DNA of 60,471 bases. Source: Sideroxyarcus sp. (GTDB lineage Bacteria > Pseudomonadota > Gammaproteobacteria > Burkholderiales > Gallionellaceae). Position 1 is the first letter of the stretch; the number at the start of each line of letters is the position of its first letter. Below are positions 17,428 through 26,279 of this stretch, one piece after another. The DNA lies in contig JAUSBC010000031.1 of the NCBI GenBank assembly GCA_030652215.1, forward strand, positions 1 through 60,471, in the 5' to 3' direction. The notes below the pieces were generated by a model, which saw nothing but the letters and a program-made list of their open reading frames with translations, was not told the origin of the DNA and ran no database searches. A program made the translations under genes and the position numbers.

Positions 17428-19548
17428 TCAAGCGACCCCAATCTGCTGCCCTTGAATACTCACGCTGGAACCGCTGATTTCCACCGAGGAAGCATTGATG
17501 GTCAGATCGCCCCCCGTGGAAATCTCAATAGTCCCGCCGCCCTGACTGATCTGGATAGCGCCCCCGCCCTGACCGAGTATTGTGATGTCTTGCGCAGCCT
17601 CAATCGATAACTGGCCCTGATCTACGGTCATCGTGCTGTCGCCGTCCATCACCCGCACGGACATGGTCTTGCCGGCCTCGATGATCAAATCCTGGCCCGA
17701 GGTCAAAGAGATATCCTTGTCCTCGGCACTGAGCTTGATGTTCTCCTTCGCGGTCAACGCAATGTCGGTGGCTGCCGAAAATGCAATGTCTTTTTTATTC
17801 GTCTGCAAGCTGTGCTTGTTTTCCACGGTAATCGTCTGGTCATTGCCGCTAAGCAAAGTAAACGTGTCGCCGGACTCGAAGCTCATGGTTTTTTTGGCGT
17901 AAAACTCGGCGCGTCCCTCTTCGGTGCGCAGCGCCACCAGATTGCCGTCGCTGTTGGCGTCCAGCGTGAGGAAGTTTTTCTGGTCTTTGGTGTGAAGATT
18001 GATTCTCTCGCTGTTCTCCAGGTCGTCCATCAGCAATTCATTGCCGGCAAAGGTTCGCACCGTATGCTGGCTGGCGTTGGCGCTGGTAACCGGGCTTTGT
18101 GTGGCGGGGTTGGCGACCGAGCCCAGAATGATGGGACGGTCCGGATCGCCGTTCATGCAGGCAACGAGTACCTCGGTGCCCGCATGCAGCGGGAAATGCA
18201 CTCCGTAGTTGGAACCGGCCGAGGGCTGCATCATGCGCACCGGATGGCTGGATTCGCCTGCCTTGGCCTCCGATACATCAAACAGATTTTTCAGGCGATA
18301 GCGGCCCTGATCATCGAGATAGGCGTAGTCGCCGCCGGTGGTTTCGATTTTTGCAGTGAGGACACCGTGTACTTGCGGAATGCGGCTGGTATCAACCGGT
18401 GTGCGGTATGGGATGTCTTTCTTGATCAGGTTCAGTTCGTTCCGGTATGTCTTCGCGGTTGCGGCTGCTGTCTGGGAGCCGCCAAATGCAAAGGCTTGCG
18501 ATTGATCGCCCTGGTGCAGCACGGACAGCACCAGAAAGTCGCCGTTATTGTCATCCAGCGGATGGTCGCAGATTGTGAGGGTCGTACCCGCCGTTATCCC
18601 CCGGCAATTCGTTTCGGCAACAAAAACACCGCGTTGCCAGTCGAGTACTTCCTGACGACGACGGGCAAGCTGCTCGCCTTCTTCCAGCGTTACCGCGCGC
18701 TCGCCATAGGCGTAGTCGGTTCCCGCAGCGGGAGTCTTGCTGCAGCATGTGGTTTCGCTCAGCAAAGTAGTTTCAGGCGTGCGGTAGTTGTGATCCTTGC
18801 GCTTTACGTTTTTGGTCAAATAGAAATGACCTTGTTGCAAAACCTGCACCGCCTCGGCCTCCTCTACCTGTCCGGTAGTTGGCTTGTAGGAAAGCGCGCC
18901 ACCACCGGCCATTTTGGGCAATGCGGAGGAATCATCCTGTATGACCAGCAAGGGCTGCTTTTCCTGCTGTACAAAGTTATAGAAAAGACCGGCGTGCTCC
19001 AGCAGGCGCTGGAAGAAATTGAAGTCGGTTTCGTTGTACTGCGCGATGTATTCGCGCACGGGATAACTGCTTTTCAGATCAAACTTGAAACTGTCCGCAG
19101 TCAAACCAGCGCTCAGCAGCACTTGTTCCAGCACACCTTTGATATCCAGATTCAGGAACACCCGGTTCTGGCGCGTCAGGTTCAGTTTTGACAGCGGCGA
19201 TTCGATTACCACCTGGTACTCTTCGGCATTGTCTGAAACGAGCGCGCCAAGGTGCGATATTTCGCTCACATAACCATGAATCTGGCGAACTTCACCGTCC
19301 CAGTCGATACTCAGCGTGGCATCCTTGCCGAGAATTTTTGCTTCCTCCACTCCGCCGCTGGCAGAGAGACTCAGGGTGTAGCGGTAGCTGCTGGAAATTC
19401 CCTCATTTCCTTGCCAGTGGATGACCTTGAAGGTGTTCCTGGGTTGATCGGCTACCTCAAACAGAAAATGTGTGCTCGAAACAAGACTGGCAATGACAGA
19501 CCCTGCCTGCTTGTAGACGGAGCTTATGGCTTCAGCAATTTGTGTCAT
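17428..19548 (-). CDS. vgrG: VgrG1 (TssI) spike protein
   Basis: 706 residues. A gp27-like base domain (SSYRYTLSLSASGGVEEAKILGKDATLSI, YNETDFNFFQRLLEHAGLFYNF), the gp5 OB-fold (GSNYGVHFPLHAGTEVLVACMNGDPDRPIILGSV in two parts) and the beta-helical needle (QTITVENKHSLQTNKKDI, GGGAIQISQGGGTIEISTGG) are all present. It ends at the needle with no effector domain and no adaptor extension, so it is a structural or PAAR-binding spike. It is the first gene after the tssH terminator and leads the tssJKLM run. GGGAA precedes the ATG. Confidence 0.96.
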   Translation of the reverse strand: MTQIAEAISSVYKQAGSVIASLVSSTHFLFEVADQPRNTFKVIHWQGNEGISSSYRYTLSLSASGGVEEAKILGKDATLSIDWDGEVRQIHGYVSEISHLGALVSDNAEEYQVVIESPLSKLNLTRQNRVFLNLDIKGVLEQVLLSAGLTADSFKFDLKSSYPVREYIAQYNETDFNFFQRLLEHAGLFYNFVQQEKQPLLVIQDDSSALPKMAGGGALSYKPTTGQVEEAEAVQVLQQGHFYLTKNVKRKDHNYRTPETTLLSETTCCSKTPAAGTDYAYGERAVTLEEGEQLARRRQEVLDWQRGVFVAETNCRGITAGTTLTICDHPLDDNNGDFLVLSVLHQGDQSQAFAFGGSQTAAATAKTYRNELNLIKKDIPYRTPVDTSRIPQVHGVLTAKIETTGGDYAYLDDQGRYRLKNLFDVSEAKAGESSHPVRMMQPSAGSNYGVHFPLHAGTEVLVACMNGDPDRPIILGSVANPATQSPVTSANASQHTVRTFAGNELLMDDLENSERINLHTKDQKNFLTLDANSDGNLVALRTEEGRAEFYAKKTMSFESGDTFTLLSGNDQTITVENKHSLQTNKKDIAFSAATDIALTAKENIKLSAEDKDISLTSGQDLIIEAGKTMSVRVMDGDSTMTVDQGQLSIEAAQDITILGQGGGAIQISQGGGTIEISTGGDLTINASSVEISGSSVSIQGQQIGVA

Positions 19549-19651
19549 GGTCTATTCCCAAGTTTGGATTTCAAAAACAATCCTGAAAAGTGCAGGAATT
19601 AATCTCGTACAGCGGTCTCGCTTAATAAAACCAGTCGTACCGCAATTCTTT

Positions 19652-19690
19652 CAAATAAAAAAAGGGCCAAATCCGATTTTCCATGGCCCT
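19652..19690 (-). terminator. Rho-independent terminator of the tssEFGH unit
   Basis: Stem AGGGCCA/TGGCCCT with a 14-base loop, followed on the minus strand by TTTTTTTATTTG. It lies about 200 bases past the tssH stop and separates tssEFGH from vgrG1-tssJKLM. Confidence 0.85.
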
Positions 19691-19844
19691 GTATTTTTGT
19701 TTTGAAAATATAAAACGCGCCGGATAGTCTCATGATCAAACCCCCATGCCTATATGCCATTTGGCCTATACCTTTTTGCCTGCGACATATATCTTTGTTC
19801 TTCTCAAAATTACAATTTCCATACGAATCAACATCAACACTAAT

Positions 19845-19876
19845 CTCTCAACGAAAATGACAATTGCCGTTGAGAG
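19845..19876. repeat. Inverted repeat just past tssH
   Basis: Perfect 9-bp arms CTCTCAACG/CGTTGAGAG around a 14-base loop, ending 12 bases after the tssH stop. No long T-run follows it on the minus strand, so it may stabilise the 3' end instead of terminating. Confidence 0.6.
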
Positions 19877-19888
19877 CGATATTTTTCA

Positions 19889-22738
19889 TCATGCAGTAGC
19901 CACCTGTCCCGATTGCGCAGTGGCTTCACTTCCCATAGCACCATCGGCGAGGTCGATAAAATCGCAGGCGATCTGCTTGTTCTCATCCATTACCAGACTG
20001 AGTATGTCGGGAACGTTATCTTCGACCATGAAGCCCAACAACGTACGTGCGACATTGGGCAGGAGCTGACGATCTATTAGTGCATCAACGTGGCGCGCAC
20101 CCAGTTCCGGGCGCTGGCAAAGATCGGCCAGGTGTTCGATCACGGCGGGCTGGCAGCGCATTTGCATTTTGTGCGTCTCCAGCAGACGTTGTGCAACCTT
20201 ATCCAGCTTGAGCGAGACGATCAGTTTGAGCGCTTGCCGATCCAGGGGAAGGAAAGGAATGACCTGCATACGGGCGAGCAATGCCTGCGGGAAGAATTGC
20301 AGTAACTCCGGTTGAATTTCGGCCTCGATTTTATCGATGGAAAGCGCCGGTTTTTCATTTGCAACAACAACCGATTCCTGCGCGGCTTTTTCCGCTTCGG
20401 CGGCCTTGGCTTTGGCACCTTTTTTGGCCTTGGCAGGCGCTTCCGCTGCCGGTGCCACCACATCCGCGTCTGCAGGCGTCATATGGCTCTGCCACAGATC
20501 CATGATGCGGTCTGCCCCCAGATTGCTGGTCATGATGATCACGGAATTGGTAAAGTCGATTTCGCGGCCTTCACCATCGCGCATGAAGCCGCGGTCAAAC
20601 ACCTGGTAGAACATGGCAGCCACATCCGGATGCGCTTTTTCTATCTCATCCAGCAGGACGACAGAGTAAGGACGTTGGCGCACCGCTTCGGTCAGCACGC
20701 CGCCTTCACCGTAGCCCACATAACCCGGCGGCGAGCCTTTCAGTTGTGAGACGGTATGTGCCTCCTGGTATTCGCTCATGTTGATGCTGATAAGGAAACG
20801 TTCGCCGCCGAAGAGATACTCGGCGATGGCGCGGGCGGTTTCTGTTTTACCGACCCCGCTCGGGCCTGCCAGCAGAAACACACCCAAAGGCGAATCGCTG
20901 CGTGTCAGTCCTGCAGCGCGTGCGCGCAGGGTCTTGCCGATCTTGGCAACCGCCTGATCTTGCCCGACAACGCGGCCGGTCAATTTGTCGTCGAACTCCA
21001 GCAATGCGATGGCGAGATCGCTGACCATGCTGCCTACCGGCACGCCGGTCCAGTCCGAAACCACCGATGCGACCACGGCGGCATCCACTTCGCTGTACAC
21101 ATACGGCGACTTGCCCTGGTTGGCCTTGAGCTCACCGCGCGCCGCAGCCAGGTTGTTGCGCATTTCCGGAGTCACTTCCCGACGCTGGGCAATATTGTCC
21201 GCATCGCCATTCTGAAAAGCGGGACGCTGCTCCTGCAACTTCTGCACCAGTGCAAGTTCGATCTGCCACTGCAAACGCGCCTCGACCAGCTCTGTTTGCC
21301 GGCGAGCCATCTCGGCATTCAATTCTTCGATGAGCGAGTCCGGCGTCGCCAATCCCTGCTCGCCCTCTTCCTCAAGATGTGTCAAACGCCTTGCGATATG
21401 GGCCAGTTCGGCCTCGGCAATTTCGACAACTGCCGGTGGCGTGGCCTGCCCCATGCGTACGCGGGCTGCTGCCGTGTCGAGCAGATCAATCGCCTTGTCC
21501 GGCAGTTGCCGCCCGGTAATGTAGCGGCTGGAAAGCTCCACTGCGGCTTTGATGGCTTCATCGGTGATCAACACCCGGTGATGATTCTGGTAAAAAGCTT
21601 TAAGACCGGACAGCATGGTGATTGCGGTAGCGATATCCGGCTCTTCCACCTTGACGAGCTGGAAGCGTCGCGCCAAGGCGGCATCGCGCTCAAAATATTT
21701 TTTGTATTCCGACCAGGTGGTCGCGGCAATGGTGCGCAACTCGCCGCGGGCAAGTGCGGGTTTGAGCAAATTGGCGGCATCGCTGCCACCCGCATCGCCG
21801 CCTGCTCCGATCAGGGTGTGAGCCTCGTCGATAAACAGAATGATGGGCACAGGCGACATTTTTACTTCGTCGATCACCTGCTTGAGCCGCTTTTCAAATT
21901 CTCCCTTAACGCCTGCACCAGCCTGTAGAAGGCCCAGATCGAGAATATTCAGGCTTACATTCAGCAGTTCTTCAGGGACTTTGCCTTCCACCATGCGCAG
22001 GGCCAGGCCCTCGACCAGAGCCGTTTTCCCTACACCGGGTTCACCCACCAGGATGGGATTGTTTTTGCGACGGCGGCTGAGGATATCGACCATTTGTCGA
22101 ATCTCGTTGTCACGCCCGAATACCGGATCAATTTCTCCGGCGCGTGCCCGTGCCGTAACGTCGATGGTGAATTGCGCCAGAGCGCCGCCATCCGGTGTGG
22201 CGGAAATTGCAGCGCCGGGCCGCCCTGTGCTTTCATTGGCGGCGGCCGGTTTCGCGGATGCAATGCTCTCAACCGAACCTTCGGTAATCGCCTTGAATTC
22301 CTGGCGCAGTATTTCCTGGGAAATACCGTCCAGTTGCGAGAAATGTCCGCCGGGCAGGCGGTCTTTTATCTCCAGCAAGGCATCGAACAGCACGCCGGAG
22401 CGGATATGATCATGGCCGTAATACAGACTGGCATTGATCCACGCCTGCTCGAACCATTGCACCATGAAAGGCGAAAAGCTGGGTTTGCCGGCGTTGCCCG
22501 AGCGATTCTTTGCCAGATGCTGCAACATGCCCTGCCACAGCGCATCCGAGTCAATATCGAAGGCCCGGAAAATCCGCGCCAGATCGCCGCTACCATCTTC
22601 CAGAAATTTGATCAGCATATGCTCGATCGAAACCTCGTAGTGCGTGCGGCCGCTGGCAAATCCGGCTGCCGCGTCCAGCGTATTGGCACAATGATCGTTC
22701 AGCCTGTCCAGCAATGACTTGATTCGCTTAATGCTCAT
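19889..22738 (-). CDS. clpV: TssH (ClpV) AAA+ sheath-recycling ATPase
   Basis: 949 residues. The protein has a Clp N domain (1-150, HYEVSIEHMLIKFLED), first AAA+ domain with Walker A GEPGVGKTALVEG (about 232) and Walker B ILFIDEAHTLIGAGG, the middle coiled coil, and second AAA+ domain with GPSGVGKTETARA and VVLLDEIEKAHPDV. It unfolds contracted TssBC sheath. The second AAA+ domain contains a low-complexity Ala/Lys/Glu insertion (about 770-815; APAKAKKGAKAKAAEAEKAA) after TSNLGADRIMDLW that is longer than in standard ClpV. The C-terminal tail is also extended (SEATAQSGQVATA). AGGGAA precedes the ATG. Confidence 0.97.
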   Translation of the reverse strand: MSIKRIKSLLDRLNDHCANTLDAAAGFASGRTHYEVSIEHMLIKFLEDGSGDLARIFRAFDIDSDALWQGMLQHLAKNRSGNAGKPSFSPFMVQWFEQAWINASLYYGHDHIRSGVLFDALLEIKDRLPGGHFSQLDGISQEILRQEFKAITEGSVESIASAKPAAANESTGRPGAAISATPDGGALAQFTIDVTARARAGEIDPVFGRDNEIRQMVDILSRRRKNNPILVGEPGVGKTALVEGLALRMVEGKVPEELLNVSLNILDLGLLQAGAGVKGEFEKRLKQVIDEVKMSPVPIILFIDEAHTLIGAGGDAGGSDAANLLKPALARGELRTIAATTWSEYKKYFERDAALARRFQLVKVEEPDIATAITMLSGLKAFYQNHHRVLITDEAIKAAVELSSRYITGRQLPDKAIDLLDTAAARVRMGQATPPAVVEIAEAELAHIARRLTHLEEEGEQGLATPDSLIEELNAEMARRQTELVEARLQWQIELALVQKLQEQRPAFQNGDADNIAQRREVTPEMRNNLAAARGELKANQGKSPYVYSEVDAAVVASVVSDWTGVPVGSMVSDLAIALLEFDDKLTGRVVGQDQAVAKIGKTLRARAAGLTRSDSPLGVFLLAGPSGVGKTETARAIAEYLFGGERFLISINMSEYQEAHTVSQLKGSPPGYVGYGEGGVLTEAVRQRPYSVVLLDEIEKAHPDVAAMFYQVFDRGFMRDGEGREIDFTNSVIIMTSNLGADRIMDLWQSHMTPADADVVAPAAEAPAKAKKGAKAKAAEAEKAAQESVVVANEKPALSIDKIEAEIQPELLQFFPQALLARMQVIPFLPLDRQALKLIVSLKLDKVAQRLLETHKMQMRCQPAVIEHLADLCQRPELGARHVDALIDRQLLPNVARTLLGFMVEDNVPDILSLVMDENKQIACDFIDLADGAMGSEATAQSGQVATA

Positions 22739-22813
22739 AATATTTCCCTGTCGCTTGATTCCATAATTTGGCTATTGCTGCCGGCACTTGAGCATTGGTT
22801 TCTTCTGCTCCGC

Positions 22814-23806
22814 TTAACTTGCTGCCCGCATCGTTTTGTACTCGGCGCCCGAAACCCGTATTGAGTACGGTTCACCCGTCGCGTCACCCAGCCATATGCG
22901 CCAACCCAATCTGAGTCCCTCCGAACCGAGCGCGGGCGCCGGGCCTGTTGCGCCCTCTACCAGCAGCGTCGTATCAAACTCCATCGCATCGCCCAGATAC
23001 TGGCTCAGCACATTCCCCAGTGCGACCGCACTTTCTGTACCAGGCAACAAGGCAAAAGCGCGATCAATGCTGAGCGGACCGAGATTGATTTGAACATTCC
23101 CGCCGACATCCAGCACTTGCGTTCCCAACACCATATTGTCGCCAAGCGCCATTGCCTGCTCGCCGATTCCTCCGACTGTGATCTTGGCGCTCACTGTTTT
23201 CCAGCGCGGAATGTACTGTTCGATTTCAACCGGCGCACCGACCATATCCTCCAGCAGACCGTTGAGTGCCGTTGCACTGCGATTGTGCTGTCCGTTCAAT
23301 CCCGCGTAGCCCAACGTATCCAGGCTGGAAACATCCGAATCCAAGCCCGACAGTGCACTGAGATACCGGTAGTATTTGGATGTCTTGTTCTCCAGCGAAA
23401 TTGCCGGGTGGTATTTTTTCCACGCCTGGTACAACAGCACATAAAAGCGGTGGTTGAAAATATCCAGGAACGCCTTGGTTGCCTCGCCCGCTTCATCCTC
23501 ATGCAATGCAGTAGTAACGATGTACTGCGGCACTGCCGCATCCACCCCGTACAGCCCCATAAAGTTCAGTTCGACGCTCAGCTTTCCTTTGGCGGTTTGA
23601 CGTGCACGGCGAACGTCCGCAGCCGGGAAATTGATTTCCTTGGCCGGACGAAAGCCGACCTTGGCATCCAGCGGATTCTTGTTTGCCTGATACGGCCCCC
23701 AGACCGATTCCAGAATGCGCACAATCTGGAAATAGTCATATTGCGAGGCTTCCCCCGCAATATTCTTGACTAGCTCCGGGAGGCTTCGCCGAACATTGGT
23801 TGCCAT
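22814..23806 (-). CDS. tssG: TssG baseplate protein
   Basis: 330 residues. Family features are YDYFQIVRILESVW, VGFRPAKEINFPAADV, ELNFMGLYGVDAAVPQYIV, FLDIFNHRFYVLLYQAW and the C-terminal LGWRIWLGD. TssG forms the core of the baseplate wedge with two copies of TssF. The start overlaps the tssF 3' end by 37 bases, which indicates coupled translation. A 75-base gap separates it from tssH. Confidence 0.95.
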   Translation of the reverse strand: MATNVRRSLPELVKNIAGEASQYDYFQIVRILESVWGPYQANKNPLDAKVGFRPAKEINFPAADVRRARQTAKGKLSVELNFMGLYGVDAAVPQYIVTTALHEDEAGEATKAFLDIFNHRFYVLLYQAWKKYHPAISLENKTSKYYRYLSALSGLDSDVSSLDTLGYAGLNGQHNRSATALNGLLEDMVGAPVEIEQYIPRWKTVSAKITVGGIGEQAMALGDNMVLGTQVLDVGGNVQINLGPLSIDRAFALLPGTESAVALGNVLSQYLGDAMEFDTTLLVEGATGPAPALGSEGLRLGWRIWLGDATGEPYSIRVSGAEYKTMRAAS

Positions 23807-25518
23807 TGAAACTCCAGGTTGCTGGGATGAGTGTGAACGCGGGTGCGTGTGAATGAATTGATGCTGGCATAACTGCTGAAAAACCGGTGCAGCACCATGC
23901 CGAACAAATAACTGTCCGCGATGGAACCGTAGGACGCGTCATTCATGGAAAGCTTGAATTCGGTGCCGCGCATCAACGCGCCGTGGCGCACCATCTCGGC
24001 GGGCTTGCACGACTCGACCTCCAAGCCCTTGATGCGGCGTTTGTTCGATTCATCCTGCGTCCATTCATACAAGCTCAACAAGCGGCGCAACACATCCGTG
24101 TCCGCCAGCGAGGCGAAATTCATGGCGAGGTGAGAGATCAGCGACCACTGGTAAGCATCGCGCTCCGGCGGGACCAGCATGCGCGTGGGCCGCGTGATAT
24201 TGCGCAGCGACACATAACCGGGGCAATCCGAACCCGGCGTAGTGATGCTGCCGATCTGCAAGTGGGCACGCGGAATATGGCCGTTGCTGGCGGTGATTTC
24301 GCACGACAGGGACTGCTCGCGGAATTTTCCGTTGTCGCTCACCGTGATGTAGGTTTCGGGTCTGCCGGAACCCAACACCCGGCGCGAGGAAGAATAGCTC
24401 CTGCCGGTCTTCTCATGCTTGAACGAATACAAAGGCAAATACTCGTTGCGCTCGCCGGTCTTCGCATCCATGCCGGTAATCGCATCGACAGAATAGACTT
24501 CCGTGCTATAGCGATAATGCACATCCGCAACCACCGGATACTCGTAGCGCTTCTGAGTGAGCCTCACGGGTTCGGCATTCCGCTTGAACAGATTGATTGC
24601 AGGGCAGCAATAGAGCTTGAACATCTCCGCACTGACGCTCACCTCGGCCGGAAAAATATCGGCCGTATGAACCTCGATTTCAAACTCGCGAACCTTACCC
24701 GGCCAGGAAATGATGTCCAGCCCTTCCAGCGCCACGAACAAATACTTTTCGCGGAACGCAAAATACTCATGCAGCAGATGAAAACCGAAAAAGCTGCGGC
24801 CGCTCAGTGGAATCAGCGCTTCGTCCGGAGCGAGGTTGCAGGGTTGCACGCACGCCTGTCCGCCCAGCCGATGCGGCTCTTTTAGCGGCAACTCCGGAAA
24901 CCTGACCTGCACCAGATGCGTGCTGCCAGCCAACGCTTTATAGACAAGCGCGGCCACGCTGGGATCGGCATGGATATAAAGCGGCAAGCGTTTCAGGTCC
25001 AGTGATTCCAGTTTCACGCCCGGATCGGCCTCGAACTTGAATTTTATCAACGTGCCGCCCGCACTGCGCTGCTCGGCGGTCACCTTGGCCAGGCGAATGG
25101 GATGCAGCATCAACGGATAAGTGGTACGGAAACGGCAGGTCACCGTTTCCTTGCCTACCAGCGTGTCGGCCGTTACCGGCGTTGCCAGCGCGGTGGTGTG
25201 CTTGGCCAGCACTTGCGTTTGCTGCAACTGCCCCAAACGCGGCGTGAATTCGAGAATCGTCAGCGATGGCAAAGGTCGCAGAAAATGCGGCCAGAGCAAA
25301 TTCAACAGCCCCTCGCTGACTTCCGGCAAATCATCATCTATACGCTGGCGAATCTGCGCGGAAAGAAATGCCATCCCTTCGAGCAAACGCTCGACGTAAG
25401 GATCCCTGTCTTTCAAGTTTTCGAGGTTGAGCATATGCGCCTGCTCGGGAAAGGCCAGCGCGAATTCCTGCGCGACCTCGTGCAATAAACGCATCTCCGC
25501 TTCAAAATATTCAAGCAT
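23770..25518 (-). CDS. tssF: TssF baseplate protein
   Basis: 582 residues from the ATG of MLEYFEAEMRLLHEVAQEFA, which matches where the family normally starts and has AAGGG upstream. In-frame GTG (25566) and ATG (25557) codons would add 13-16 residues and overlap tssE further. Diagnostic parts are PYVERLLEGMAFLSAQIRQR, LLNLLWPHFLRPLPSL, LRFP-like VQVRFPELPLKEP and LHEYFAFREKYLFVAL. TssF forms the gp6-like wedge with TssG. The gene overlaps tssE by 8 bases at its start and tssG by 37 at its end. Confidence 0.94.
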   Translation of the reverse strand: MLEYFEAEMRLLHEVAQEFALAFPEQAHMLNLENLKDRDPYVERLLEGMAFLSAQIRQRIDDDLPEVSEGLLNLLWPHFLRPLPSLTILEFTPRLGQLQQTQVLAKHTTALATPVTADTLVGKETVTCRFRTTYPLMLHPIRLAKVTAEQRSAGGTLIKFKFEADPGVKLESLDLKRLPLYIHADPSVAALVYKALAGSTHLVQVRFPELPLKEPHRLGGQACVQPCNLAPDEALIPLSGRSFFGFHLLHEYFAFREKYLFVALEGLDIISWPGKVREFEIEVHTADIFPAEVSVSAEMFKLYCCPAINLFKRNAEPVRLTQKRYEYPVVADVHYRYSTEVYSVDAITGMDAKTGERNEYLPLYSFKHEKTGRSYSSSRRVLGSGRPETYITVSDNGKFREQSLSCEITASNGHIPRAHLQIGSITTPGSDCPGYVSLRNITRPTRMLVPPERDAYQWSLISHLAMNFASLADTDVLRRLLSLYEWTQDESNKRRIKGLEVESCKPAEMVRHGALMRGTEFKLSMNDASYGSIADSYLFGMVLHRFFSSYASINSFTRTRVHTHPSNLEFQWQPMFGEASRS

Positions 25519-25945
25519 CTGCAGTTGCCCTTGCGCCACCGATTGCGACCGTGGCATATCCGCCACTCAAAAAGTAAGTCTGAAAGCGCAGATGCTCGCC
25601 GCTCATCATTTGCCCGCTAATCTGAAAATGCAGCACGAAATCCCCCCTTGCCACCGGGTACGGTGTGACCTTGATGTTTTTTAAGCGCGGTTCATAGCGA
25701 ACCAGAGTGGATTTGACAGACTCCGCCAGAGAATTAACCGAATACGGCATTTCCTGATAAACCGCCGTCAGATCGGGCAAACCATAATCCGGCAGATGCG
25801 GCATAACACCCTGTCTGGCGTTCAGCAGTTGTACCAAATGATCCTGGATGCTTTTTTTCAATGCGGTTGGAGCGTCAACTGAAGCAACACGACTACCGTC
25901 CATGAAGTGGCCCTTCAACACATCAAACAAGGCATAAGACGGCAT
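25511..25945 (-). CDS. tssE: TssE (gp25-like) baseplate protein
   Basis: 144 residues, the normal size. It has the gp25 pattern: SIQDHLVQLLNARQGVMPHLPDYGLPDL, then VKSTLVRYEPRLKNIKVTPYP and a C-terminal strand pair. TssE initiates sheath assembly on the baseplate. It is the first gene of the minus-strand tss operon; the 334-base divergent region to the right must hold its promoter. Confidence 0.95.
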   Translation of the reverse strand: MPSYALFDVLKGHFMDGSRVASVDAPTALKKSIQDHLVQLLNARQGVMPHLPDYGLPDLTAVYQEMPYSVNSLAESVKSTLVRYEPRLKNIKVTPYPVARGDFVLHFQISGQMMSGEHLRFQTYFLSGGYATVAIGGARATADA

Positions 25946-26279
25946 AAATGGAACCTGAAATATTCTTTACTAAATTCTAAGTGACACTACTCGGAGCGCA
26001 GGATTGTACATGAGCAAGAACGCGACGCTAGCGGCAAAACTATCTAGATACTTTTACAAAAGGTATAGATAGTTTTTAATAAGTACTAGTACTTTGCCTA
26101 GTTCTTTCCATAGTCCCTTATGAAAATTTCGGCTAAATAATCCCATGCTATATTGCGCCACCAATTTGAGGGAGCTTTGCATCACCATTGATTGCTGCTT
26201 CCGTTTTCGACTTTCACAATCGCTAAGATGTTGGTTTCCATTCGATACCAGCCCTACCTAGCTCAAAGCGAGACACACC
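25946..26279. other. Divergent promoter region between tssE and vgrG2 (334 bp)
   Basis: An AT-rich region between diverging genes with no coding sequence. It must carry promoters for tssE (left) and vgrG2 (right). The most visible element is a long imperfect inverted repeat at 26039-26073. A TATATT at about 26150 and a TAGAAT on the minus strand near 25980 are possible -10 boxes, but neither has a good -35. Confidence 0.55.
26039..26073. repeat. Long inverted repeat in the tssE-vgrG2 divergent region
   Basis: Arms ACTATCTAGATACTTTT and AAAAGGTATAGATAGT form a hairpin or dyad with one bulge and a short ACA loop, followed on the plus strand by TTTTT. It could be a terminator, an attenuator upstream of vgrG2, or a binding site for a dimeric regulator shared by both operons. 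Confidence 0.6.

Larger units (their letters stand above)
19549..19888. other. vgrG1-tssH intergenic region (340 bp)
   Basis: An AT-rich spacer with no gene. It contains a 9-bp hairpin just past the tssH stop (19845-19876) and a strong terminator further on (19652-19690). The 100 bases before vgrG1 must hold the promoter for the downstream tss genes, but no convincing -35/-10 pair was picked out. Confidence 0.6.
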
